Source: Desulfobacterales bacterium (lineage in GTDB: Bacteria > Desulfobacterota > Desulfobacteria > Desulfobacterales > Desulfosalsimonadaceae). From it: a DNA stretch of 47,665 nt. Positions 31,517 through 38,913 of the stretch are shown here, in pieces (within the stretch, counting starts at the first letter, position 1; each line of letters opens with the position of its first letter). The stretch covers positions 1 to 47,665 of the forward strand of contig JAGYOX010000007.1 in NCBI GenBank assembly GCA_018399235.1, written 5' to 3'. The notes under the pieces were generated by a model. It was not told where the DNA came from, did not search any database, and worked only from the letters and a program-made list of their open reading frames with translations. A program made the translations under genes and the position numbers.

Positions 31517-33001
31517 ATGGGGACCAGAACCAATCTGACCGAAGAGCAGTATGTCCGGTTTTCGTTTTTGTCCGACGGCCAAAAACGGCTGATTTTTAAC
31601 GAAGTGCTTGAAATTCTGCAGTATACCGGGGTACGGGTGAAACATGAAGAAGCCTGTCAGATCCTGGCGGAAAACGGCTGCAGGGTCAGCGACCAACACG
31701 TATACATGCCCTCCCATGTGGTGGGTAAGGCTCTGGATTCCGTGCCGCCGATCAGCAATATTTACAGCTGGACCGGGCCGGTAAGTCTACGGCTTGAACA
31801 CGGCCACACCTATTTCGGTCCGGGTCCCACCTGCCCCAGTTTTATTGATCCCTTTACCTTTGAACGCCGACCCTATACCAAAAAAGATGCAGGCATGGTG
31901 GCCCGCCTGTGTGACGCGCTTCCCGGGATTGGTTTTGTTATGTCGCTGGGGTTGGTAAGCGATGCCCCCTATGGGATGGAGGGCCTTTACGAATTTGCTG
32001 AGATGATCCAGAATGCCACCAAACCGCCGATAGCCTGGTGTTTTACCAGAGACCACTGCCAGGATATCCACCAAATCGGGATTGCTCTGGCAGGCGGTCC
32101 GGAAAATTTCCGGCAGCATCCGAATTTCTTATTTTACAATGAACCGATATCGCCGCTGCTCTCTGATTTTAATGCGATTGATAAGGTGATTTATTGCGCC
32201 CGGCACAATATTCCTCAAATTTTCGCGCCGGCCAGCACCGGCGGAGGAACCGTACCGGCCACCCATGGCGCACATATAGCGGTAACACTGGCGGAATCGC
32301 TGATCGGTGTGGTGGTTTCTCAGGCAGTCAATCCCGGGGCGTGTATTATTATCGGCGGCACCCAGTCCATACTGGACATGCGGGAAATGGTCTTCGCCTA
32401 TGGGGCCCCGGAACTTTGCAGCCTGGAAGCCGGTCTTACGGAAATGGCCGAATATCTTGGCCTGCCCATTTTTTCCGCCGGCGGATGCAGCGACGCCAAA
32501 ACAATGGATGCCCAGGCCGCCATAGAAGCGACCCTTTCGCTCCACTCGGCTATGCTGAGCGGTCCCAACCTTGTTCATGACGTCGGGTTCATGGAGTCCG
32601 GAATGTGCGGCTCCGTATTTCAGCTGGTTTTGGCGGATGAGATAATTTCAAAGAGTGAGTTTATTGCCAAAGGGGTGCTGGTAAATGAAGAAACACTGGC
32701 CAGAAAAGAGATACAGGCCGTGGGGCCGGGAGGCGATTATCGAAAGCTTGACCCGTCCCAAACGAAAGCGGGATCTCACTGGACCCCCAGACCAACGCCG
32801 GTTAAAGGCAAAAAAGAAGACGAGAGAGACAATCCCGCCCTGACCTGTATGCCGGAGCGCATCGTACAGCGGACCCAGTCCCTTATTAAAGCGAATGAAA
32901 CCCCGACGGCAAACATTTCCGAGGGGGTCCGGCAGGAGATCCAACATATTCTCGAAACCGCTGAATCCCGAATCGGCAAAAGTGACTCACAAAAAAAATG
33001 A
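31517..33001 (+). CDS. Second MttB-family methyltransferase, non-pyrrolysine
   Basis: A 494-aa paralogue of the preceding gene, starting 12 nt after it with AAGGAG upstream. The shared plan is clear: FNEVLEILQYTGVRVKHEEA, YFGPGPTCPSFIDPF, FVMSLGLVSDAP, GAPELCSLEAGLTEMAEYLGLP, and EIQAVGPGGDYRKLD near the end. Unlike its neighbour it has a longer charged C-terminal tail (about residues 415-494). No in-frame UAG. The two proteins are diverged enough to suggest different substrates or a heteromeric complex. The missing corrinoid partner must be encoded elsewhere if both are active. Confidence 0.88.
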   Translation: MGTRTNLTEEQYVRFSFLSDGQKRLIFNEVLEILQYTGVRVKHEEACQILAENGCRVSDQHVYMPSHVVGKALDSVPPISNIYSWTGPVSLRLEHGHTYFGPGPTCPSFIDPFTFERRPYTKKDAGMVARLCDALPGIGFVMSLGLVSDAPYGMEGLYEFAEMIQNATKPPIAWCFTRDHCQDIHQIGIALAGGPENFRQHPNFLFYNEPISPLLSDFNAIDKVIYCARHNIPQIFAPASTGGGTVPATHGAHIAVTLAESLIGVVVSQAVNPGACIIIGGTQSILDMREMVFAYGAPELCSLEAGLTEMAEYLGLPIFSAGGCSDAKTMDAQAAIEATLSLHSAMLSGPNLVHDVGFMESGMCGSVFQLVLADEIISKSEFIAKGVLVNEETLARKEIQAVGPGGDYRKLDPSQTKAGSHWTPRPTPVKGKKEDERDNPALTCMPERIVQRTQSLIKANETPTANISEGVRQEIQHILETAESRIGKSDSQKK

Positions 33002-33011
33002 AGGACATGAC

Positions 33012-33704
33012 ATGATAAACCACACCTGTATCGACTGGCTCAGCATCGGGCCCGAGCTGCATTTGCGGTTTACTGCGCCGTCTGATTTTTCACTGACCGA
33101 CGAGCGGCGAACCGCTTGCCGGCAAAACGTCTCCAAAATCGCCGCCAAAGTTTTTGAAAAACGCTTCAGTCTCCAGATCGAGATACCGGTTGCCATTGAC
33201 GAAAAATCCATACGGATCCGGGTCAAGCCCAAACTCGAAGTCCTGCCACAGCTGCTTCGCTTCTATGGAAATCAGAGCCAAAACCGGTACCTTGCCACGG
33301 ATATCCGCTGGTGCTGGGAGCATATAGGACGGCTGGCTAAAAAAATGATGGCCGTAGAGAACCCGTCCATAAAGACCGAAAGGATCGAACAGATCCAGGG
33401 AGCCCTTGAGCGGCTGGATGCACTGAGTTTTGCCTGCGAAAAAAAGGGGCAATGGGAGGATGTCGATCTGGCCGAGGCCAAGAGCAACCTGTCCATTATC
33501 TATTATTCACGCACCCGCGATGAGCTGGTGCCTGCAATGAACGCCTATTTCGACACCATGTATCCCAGTGATGGGAAGCACAACGCCAGTGATCAAGCGG
33601 GAGAGAAATCATTCGATTTTCTCTCCGGCCTCCTCAACGAAGAGGAACGCCGCCGGCAGAATGGCCTGAGCGATAAGATCAAGTCCAGATCCATCATCGA
33701 ATAA
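33012..33704 (+). CDS. Conserved-looking protein of unknown function downstream of the MttB pair
   Basis: A 230-aa protein that I do not recognise. I start at the ATG at 33012 because AAGGA lies just upstream (33001-33005); a longer frame from 32895 would overlap the methyltransferase gene by 107 nt. The N-terminus (CIDWLSIGPELHLRF) and the segment VFEKRFSLQIEIPVAIDEKSIRIRVKPKLE look like alternating beta strands. The middle (about 100-180) is helical and charged, and the tail is disordered. No signal peptide or metal motif. Its position 10 nt after the second MttB gene suggests co-expression, not necessarily shared function. Confidence 0.65.
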   Translation: MINHTCIDWLSIGPELHLRFTAPSDFSLTDERRTACRQNVSKIAAKVFEKRFSLQIEIPVAIDEKSIRIRVKPKLEVLPQLLRFYGNQSQNRYLATDIRWCWEHIGRLAKKMMAVENPSIKTERIEQIQGALERLDALSFACEKKGQWEDVDLAEAKSNLSIIYYSRTRDELVPAMNAYFDTMYPSDGKHNASDQAGEKSFDFLSGLLNEEERRRQNGLSDKIKSRSIIE

Positions 33705-33763
33705 AAAAACGGGATATCCTTCAAGCCATGAGCGGCTACAGCGAAAGAATTCCGCTCCTTATC

Positions 33764-34444
33764 TTACACACTCCCATAGGGCATACAAAACAGCATCCCC
33801 AAAAAATGCAGAGTGCTGCCGGCAAGCACAAAAAGGTGCCAGATGGCATGGTGGTATGGGAGGCGCTTGCTGACGTAGAACACTATCCCGGTGGTATAAA
33901 GCAGTCCGCCGATAACGATATAGGTTAACAGGCCGGCAGGCAGCAGGGTCAGCATCGGCTTAATGGCAATTACGGCCAGCCAGCCCATTCCGATATAAAT
34001 GGCAAGGGAAGCCTTTTTAAAACGCCCCAGGAAGGCCAGTTCAAAAACCAATCCGGCCATAGCCATGGCCCAGATCAGACCAAAGAGCGTCCACCCCCAG
34101 GGACCGCGCATGGCAACAAGCAGAACCGGGGTATAGGTTCCGGCAATCAGCAAAAAAATGGCGGAATGATCCATCAGTCGCAAAAAATGTTTGATCCGGC
34201 CATTGGGAAACGCATGATAAAGGGTGGAAGAAAGGTACAGGATAAACAGGGATGCGCCGAATATGGAAAACCCCACCACACGCCAGGCATCCCTGTAGTT
34301 GCCGGAATAAAGAATCAGGCAGATCAGCCCGACAACGGCAAGCCCCGCGCCGATACCATGGGTTATACTGTTGGCGATTTCCTCGATAATACTGTATTGA
34401 GGTGGCTTGTTTTCCCTGTTCTTTGCCGGTTTTTGCTTGTTCAT
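33764..34444 (-). CDS. trhA: Hemolysin III / TrhA-family membrane protein
   Basis: Seven-helix membrane protein of the PAQR/HlyIII superfamily (226 aa). Diagnostic histidine- and serine-bearing motifs: NSITHGIGAG, STLYHAFP, MDHSAIFLLIAGTYTP and, in the last helix, HHAIWHLFVLAGSTLHFLGM. The conserved histidines and aspartate form a zinc site in adiponectin-receptor relatives. Bacterial TrhA proteins influence membrane fluidity or lipid metabolism. AAGGA precedes the ATG. It is a stand-alone gene, convergent with the gene at 33012. Confidence 0.92.
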   Translation of the reverse strand: MNKQKPAKNRENKPPQYSIIEEIANSITHGIGAGLAVVGLICLILYSGNYRDAWRVVGFSIFGASLFILYLSSTLYHAFPNGRIKHFLRLMDHSAIFLLIAGTYTPVLLVAMRGPWGWTLFGLIWAMAMAGLVFELAFLGRFKKASLAIYIGMGWLAVIAIKPMLTLLPAGLLTYIVIGGLLYTTGIVFYVSKRLPYHHAIWHLFVLAGSTLHFLGMLFCMPYGSV

Positions 34445-34527
34445 AGTATCCTTCTTGAATACGCGCCGGATCTTTCGATGTCATCCCTGCGCCGAATATT
34501 TTTAAAGGCGAAGTGTTACAGATTCGT

Positions 34528-35082
34528 CTACAATCCGCCGGCCAGGTTTGCTCCGGACACGCCGGCGATTTCTCCCGACCGGTAGCGTCTGACCAGATCC
34601 TTGTAAATGTCTATGGCGATCTTGTTAAACCCGAGCTCCTCATCGGTCAAACCGCGAACCACCTTGGCTGGAGAACCCATAATTAAGGATTTGGGCGGAA
34701 AGATCTTATGGTAGGGGATAAATGAATTGGCCCCCACAATGCTCTGCGCACCGATCTCCGCATGTGACATAATCGTGGTGTTCATCCCGACCATCACATC
34801 CGCTCCGATCCGACACCCGCGCACCACTGTTCCGTGACCGACGGTGACCCGGTCACCGATAATTACCCCCGCCCCCATATCGCTATGAATAATTACATTG
34901 TCCTGAACATTGGTGGCCCTGCCGATTTCAATGCGTCCCTCATCCCCCCGCAAAACAACATTAAACCATACACTCGCCTCTTCGGCGATGGCCACATCCC
35001 CATAAATCCGGACGCCTTCGGCTATAAAAACCGAATCGTGAATTTCCGGCCGAAGCGTTTGGCCGTTTTCCTTTTGACGCAT
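34528..35082 (-). CDS. Gamma-carbonic-anhydrase-like hexapeptide protein with an altered metal site
   Basis: Left-handed beta-helix protein of the gamma-CA/YrdA family (184 aa from the chosen start). The typical core is present: RGDEGRIEIGRATNVQDNVIIHSD, VGHGTVVRGCRIG, IVGANSFIPYHKIFPPKSLIMGSPAKVVRGL. Two of the three usual zinc histidines are in place (H66, H83). The third, in the family's GCxLHGC-like position, is R88 (codon CGC), so carbonic anhydrase activity is doubtful. I use the ATG at 35082; an ATG at 35163 would add 27 residues with a hydrophobic stretch not expected in the family. Neither start has a strong ribosome site. Confidence 0.82.
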   Translation of the reverse strand: MRQKENGQTLRPEIHDSVFIAEGVRIYGDVAIAEEASVWFNVVLRGDEGRIEIGRATNVQDNVIIHSDMGAGVIIGDRVTVGHGTVVRGCRIGADVMVGMNTTIMSHAEIGAQSIVGANSFIPYHKIFPPKSLIMGSPAKVVRGLTDEELGFNKIAIDIYKDLVRRYRSGEIAGVSGANLAGGL

Positions 35083-35451
35083 TTTTTTTACCGCGGCAGA
35101 TTCGATAAGATTAATCAATAATGTAACAAGAGGCCAGCACACCAAACCTTTGCATGCTCTCATAAGGCGAGCAAAAATAGTTTATCTTCAATAACAAAAA
35201 CATACCGGCACTACAAGCCCAAATCCAATAGCCTGATAACGCACAGGAAATGACTGGATGACGATTGCTGGAATTTTCCGAAAAACGCCTTAGCTGCCAT
35301 TTTCACTTTATTCGGTATACTGATGATGCTAATATTTTAAAATAAGAAAAATTTATAAAAAAGCCAAAAACCGGAAGTTGCGAAATATAAAACACAGCTC
35401 AGGGCTTAAAAATTTAACCAATCCACCAAAAATCTCGGGGAGAGGCGTCAT
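35083..35451. other. Divergent intergenic region
   Basis: Spacer between the gamma-CA-like gene (minus) and the DUF3786 gene (plus). The part next to the former (35083-35163) could code an N-terminal extension. The rest is AT-rich near 35330-35370 and shows no gene, riboswitch or clear terminator. Confidence 0.45.
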
Positions 35452-36057
35452 ATGACCGATAACTATGAAAAGATTGTCCAACAAAACCTCCAGCGCCTGT
35501 ATCAAGATCTCCCCCGTGATCTGGCCGACCGCCTGCCCGCCGAAAAAGCCGACAACCGCTTTAAATTTAAAGCCTTTGGCGAAAACTGCGTTATCTCGCC
35601 GGAGGGCATTACGCTTGGTAGCGGCGGACATCCGTCGGTGTTGGGCATCCTCATTTCGCTCTACGCGATAAACGTAACGCCGACATCCTGCGTACACCAC
35701 CCTTTAAAAGCTTACAAAGAATTTTCGAACAGCATGCCCTATGTGGATGCCTTCACTAGACACACGGAACAGATTCTCGTTCCCTATGCAAAAGCCCTGG
35801 GGACCGAAATACCCCGGATCAAAAGGGTACTAAGCGGAAAGGATGCGCCTTCAGAACTCAGCGGGGATTTCGCCTTTATGGTATACCCCCTGCCCAAAAT
35901 CGCCCTCTGCTATATCGTGTATGAAGCTGACGAGGACTTCCCGGCTTCCGTCACATGCCTATATTCAAATAACGCCGACCAGTTCATGCCCGTGGACGCC
36001 CTGGCGGATGCGGGGGAGTATACGTCGAAAAAGATAATTGAAATTATTGAAGGATAA
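35452..36057 (+). CDS. DUF3786-domain protein
   Basis: A 201-aa protein that fits DUF3786, a family of strict anaerobes often found near CODH/ACS and corrinoid iron-sulfur protein genes. Typical features: a start region of the type YEKIVQQNLQRLYQDLPRDLADRL, FKFKAFGENCVISPEGITL, a central LGILISLYAINV, and the C-terminal FMVYPLPKIALCYIVYEADEDFPASVTCLYSNNADQFMPVDAL. The last part shows the two-stranded pattern of the domain. GGGAG precedes the ATG. The function is unknown; context elsewhere suggests a link with C1 metabolism, consistent with other genes in the window. A rho-independent terminator follows. Confidence 0.8.
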   Translation: MTDNYEKIVQQNLQRLYQDLPRDLADRLPAEKADNRFKFKAFGENCVISPEGITLGSGGHPSVLGILISLYAINVTPTSCVHHPLKAYKEFSNSMPYVDAFTRHTEQILVPYAKALGTEIPRIKRVLSGKDAPSELSGDFAFMVYPLPKIALCYIVYEADEDFPASVTCLYSNNADQFMPVDALADAGEYTSKKIIEIIEG

Positions 36058-36135
36058 AAGCAGACTGCCTATTTTTTATGTCCAGATGTCCCATAATTTT
36101 TATCTCTGGATAAGCTTCTTCCATTAACGAATAAA

Positions 36136-36168
36136 GGCACCGCTTAAATAAACGGTGCCCTTTTTTAT
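36136..36168. terminator. Rho-independent terminator between convergent genes
   Basis: A perfect 7-bp stem, GGCACCG (36136-36142) and CGGTGCC (36153-36159), with a 10-nt AT-rich loop, followed by a T-run (36161-36166). A-rich sequence on the left makes it usable in both directions, as suits its place between the DUF3786 gene (plus) and the SDR gene (minus). Confidence 0.85.
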
Positions 36169-36188
36169 TATATACATAGAAATGGAAG

Positions 36189-37499
36189 CTACTTGCGGGA
36201 GGCGCTGTAGGCCGCCTGGGGGCTTTTGTATGCGGCGGTTTTTCTTTCCAGCCGCTCAAAATCAACTAGTCCGCCCCAACCGGTTTCAAGGGTATCAGCC
36301 ATTACCTTCTCATAATAGCCTTTTTTAACAATGTTGCCGTTTTCATCCAGAATATCCTGGATTGCAGGGGCCTTGGAACAATCCGTATATTTTTCTATAA
36401 GCTCCAGGCCTTTGGCGTTTTTAAACTTTTTGTGCCCGGTGATATACGGAAAGTAGCCTTCCAAGAGACTGATGCCCTTGACCAGCTTCCGGAATCGCTC
36501 TTTTCGGGTAACAAAATGAAGGCTCCGATAGGCTGACTTCTGGAGCAAAACCAGTGAAAGGAACGCCCAACGCGGAACAAAATGGATTTTTGGAATCACA
36601 TGGCCGGGTACGGGATCATTCTGCGTGTAGTAATCATACGCCTTATCATGCAGATACCGGATAGTGACCGCATCTTCGCCGCTGGCCAGCCTTAAAGCAC
36701 CCTGGTGGAATTCGTCTTTTGCCATGATATCCGAAATAACAGCCGCCACCCAGTCCACCGGCACAATATCCAGCGTATTCTTCGGCGTCGTAAGAAAGGG
36801 CAGTTTCCCCAGATAGCCCAGCATGATAACCAGATAATGGAGGGTGTATGACCGGGTTCTGCCGGTTTTTGCCGAACCCCCGATAATGGTGGGTTCAAAA
36901 ATCACGATCCGGTCGTTGAGTTCCTTGATCTTATCAAGTATAAACTGCTTTGCCTCGGCCTTGGTCTGTGCATAGGTGTTGTCCGGTTTTGCCGGGTTGA
37001 ATTCCGGAAACTCTTCAGGGATGGGTTTCTTATAAATTCCATACGCGTAGCCGGTTGAAATATAGTAAAGCGTTGGATCCGTTAGCCCGGCGGTTCTTCT
37101 GTGCTGCTTAATGGCGTCAAAGAGCGCATAAATTTTCTCGGTGAAAACCACGTTGGGAATCCGGATCTTTTCATACGGCTGGTCGAACCTGACATCTGCG
37201 GCGCCGTGAAGAATTTTTTCCGTATTTTCGATAAGCTCCTGGTACATATCCGGGTCAATGCCCAGTCGGTATTTGTTGACATCTATTTCAACCAATCTGG
37301 ATCGCTCGGCCAGCTTCTCCCGACTTGCCCGGTCCATATCCATTCTCCGGACCAGCCTGTCGAAGCGCGACTGAATATCCTCCCCCTTTGATCCGGGCCG
37401 GATGGCAAAATAAAAACGGGGATCCGGCTCTTTGGCCATTAGCTCTTCAATAATCACCGGTACCACGTTGCCGGTAATTCCGGTCACAAAATAATTCAT
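36189..37499 (-). CDS. Fatty-acyl-reductase-like SDR (NAD-binding 4 / male-sterility domain) protein
   Basis: Extended short-chain dehydrogenase of 436 aa. The N-terminal Rossmann motif TGITGNVVPVII replaces the usual TGxxGxxG, and the catalytic Y-x3-K appears as YAQTKAEAKQ after STGYAYG. The middle (RTRSYTLHYLVIM...TPKNTLDIVPVDWVA) matches the NAD_binding_4 family, which contains fatty acyl-CoA reductases and thioester reductase domains. The C-terminal ~130 residues are a separate alpha region. AAGGGGG precedes the ATG. The DUF2156 gene lies 12 nt upstream on the same strand. It probably acts on an acyl or lipid substrate; the precise reaction is unproven. Confidence 0.78.
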   Translation of the reverse strand: MNYFVTGITGNVVPVIIEELMAKEPDPRFYFAIRPGSKGEDIQSRFDRLVRRMDMDRASREKLAERSRLVEIDVNKYRLGIDPDMYQELIENTEKILHGAADVRFDQPYEKIRIPNVVFTEKIYALFDAIKQHRRTAGLTDPTLYYISTGYAYGIYKKPIPEEFPEFNPAKPDNTYAQTKAEAKQFILDKIKELNDRIVIFEPTIIGGSAKTGRTRSYTLHYLVIMLGYLGKLPFLTTPKNTLDIVPVDWVAAVISDIMAKDEFHQGALRLASGEDAVTIRYLHDKAYDYYTQNDPVPGHVIPKIHFVPRWAFLSLVLLQKSAYRSLHFVTRKERFRKLVKGISLLEGYFPYITGHKKFKNAKGLELIEKYTDCSKAPAIQDILDENGNIVKKGYYEKVMADTLETGWGGLVDFERLERKTAAYKSPQAAYSASRK

Positions 37500-37511
37500 A
37501 AGTCCCCCTTA

Positions 37512-38579
37512 TCAGAAAACATTGGCCAGTTTAACGAGCGATATCAGTTTTACCGCCGGCAGAGCCCTCTTATGGGCGCAGAAAAAGCGGTTGGTCTGCC
37601 CCTGGAACCTGGATTTGGTAAAATCAATGCCTTTGAAGTTGTATATAAAATTGCCATACCTGCATATCAGCCGTTCGATGTTCTTTAATATTAGTGATTC
37701 GTAAGGCCTATCATCATCATGGAGGATCAGGATGGAAAGCCCTAAACTGAGTTCTTTGAAACCTTCAGCCTGGAATTTTTCCATGGCATGGACAATTAGG
37801 GTATAAAATATACCCTGCCGGAATGAATGCGAAAACCTTGAAATATTGGGCACATAGCTTATAATTTGGCCGTCCTTGTACACCGGATCGAAAAAGATGA
37901 ACCCGACAAGCTCATCATTCAAATAGGCAAAAAACTTACGGGTCTCGGCCTGATATGGCATTTCCATGGGACGAATCAAAAACCCGATCTCCCGGTTTTT
38001 AATTTTACGCGTGCCAATCCACTTTTCCGAAAGCTCACGATAACTGGTATTGTCGCAGCCTTCCCGGATTACCACCCCTTTTTTACGGGACTGGTTGACG
38101 GCGGTACGAAGAACCTGCTTCTTCTTCCCTGACATTGTCCAGCTCTCAAGGTCAACCACGGTTTCAATGCCGAACTGGGTGGCATAATACCCGAACCTCT
38201 GATTCATCAACTCGGCGACCGGTTCGGTAACCTGCACAAAGCCGACGTTTCGAAATCGGGTCATGAATGCCTCGATCAAAAGTTCGCGGTCCTTTTCATC
38301 GCAAACCGGATCGGCCAAGGCTATCTTGGCGCCCCACTTGGATCGATACCCGATAAACCCCTTGCCCGGCATGTCAAAATATTCCATCCCCGGCTGAAGC
38401 AATGAATAGGACATGCAGTGACCGCCATATGCCCGCAGATATTCTATTCGTTGGTCAAAAGTGAACTGTGCAGGCTCAACCCTTGAATTAACCCGCTTCG
38501 CCCTGGACGGCAGACGGTAGGCGCCCTGCAAAACATCACTGGAATGAATACTTTTGGATGAAAAATCAAACATCAACAT
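37512..38579 (-). CDS. DUF2156 (MprF C-terminal-like) acyl/aminoacyl transferase
   Basis: A 355-aa protein of the GNAT-related DUF2156 family, whose best-known member is the cytosolic domain of MprF (phosphatidylglycerol lysyltransferase). Conserved parts: FDQRIEYLRAYGGHCMSYSLLQPGMEYFDMPGKGFIGYR, the KIALADPVCDEKDRELLIEAF block, and FFAYLNDELVGFIFFDPVY with LSLGLSIL in the second half. It lacks the membrane flippase part of MprF and shows no signal peptide. AAAGGA lies 8 nt before the ATG. Forms a two-gene operon with the acyl-reductase-like SDR, so a lipid substrate is a reasonable guess. Confidence 0.78.
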   Translation of the reverse strand: MLMFDFSSKSIHSSDVLQGAYRLPSRAKRVNSRVEPAQFTFDQRIEYLRAYGGHCMSYSLLQPGMEYFDMPGKGFIGYRSKWGAKIALADPVCDEKDRELLIEAFMTRFRNVGFVQVTEPVAELMNQRFGYYATQFGIETVVDLESWTMSGKKKQVLRTAVNQSRKKGVVIREGCDNTSYRELSEKWIGTRKIKNREIGFLIRPMEMPYQAETRKFFAYLNDELVGFIFFDPVYKDGQIISYVPNISRFSHSFRQGIFYTLIVHAMEKFQAEGFKELSLGLSILILHDDDRPYESLILKNIERLICRYGNFIYNFKGIDFTKSRFQGQTNRFFCAHKRALPAVKLISLVKLANVF

Positions 38580-38667
38580 AAAACGTTCCTTTTTATAATA
38601 AAAAAATGACGATGTTTTAAAAGGATGGGCGAATATGGCGTTTTGTGCAGTCCAATTTTAAAATCCC

Positions 38668-38735
38668 ATTCTTTTCCAACTAGATTGTAATTGTAAATAT
38701 GACACATTTTAAATCAATTACAATTCGAAAAGAAT
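38668..38735. repeat. Long AT-rich inverted repeat upstream of uvrA
   Basis: The left arm ATTCTTTTC plus ATTGTAATTG (38668-38676 and 38684-38693) pairs with CAATTACAAT plus GAAAAGAAT (38715-38724 and 38727-38735), giving 19 matched bases with a short internal bulge and a ~21-nt loop. It could be an operator, a transcript hairpin or a mobile-element remnant. Confidence 0.65.
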
Positions 38736-38862
38736 CTGAGGTTATCACTAGCTAAAAACTAGTGCTATAACTCCTGCCCGTCAAATGAATGGTGTTTACA
38801 CCCTTTTCGGACATCTCTGATGGATTTTTCCAAATCTATTATTATATTTTGTTTTCACGACT

Positions 38863-38890
38863 AATACCCAATACCTAAAAGCTAAAAGCT
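38863..38890. repeat. Degenerate 7-bp tandem repeat upstream of uvrA
   Basis: Units AATACCC, AATACCT, AAAAGCT, AAAAGCT follow with a 7-nt period, ending about 24 nt before the uvrA start codon. Confidence 0.6.
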
Positions 38891-38913
38891 GACAATCTCG
38901 TAAAAAGTCGATT

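Larger units (their letters stand above)
38580..38913. other. Palindrome-bearing intergenic region upstream of uvrA
   Basis: A 334-bp AT-rich spacer between divergent genes. It contains a large inverted repeat (38668-38735), a small hairpin CACTAG/CTAGTG (38746-38764), and a 7-nt-period array (38863-38890). No gene is seen. The stretch TCTCGTAAAAAGTCGATT just before uvrA resembles 28163-28181. Confidence 0.55.

Noticed and set aside
30068-33001. True pyrrolysine-containing MttB
   Set aside because: Both genes run uninterrupted with no in-frame UAG, and no pyl genes are visible, so they belong to the non-pyrrolysine branch.
32895-33011. Start at 32895 for the unknown gene after the MttB pair
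   Set aside because: It overlaps the methyltransferase gene by 107 nt; the ATG at 33012 has its own ribosome site.
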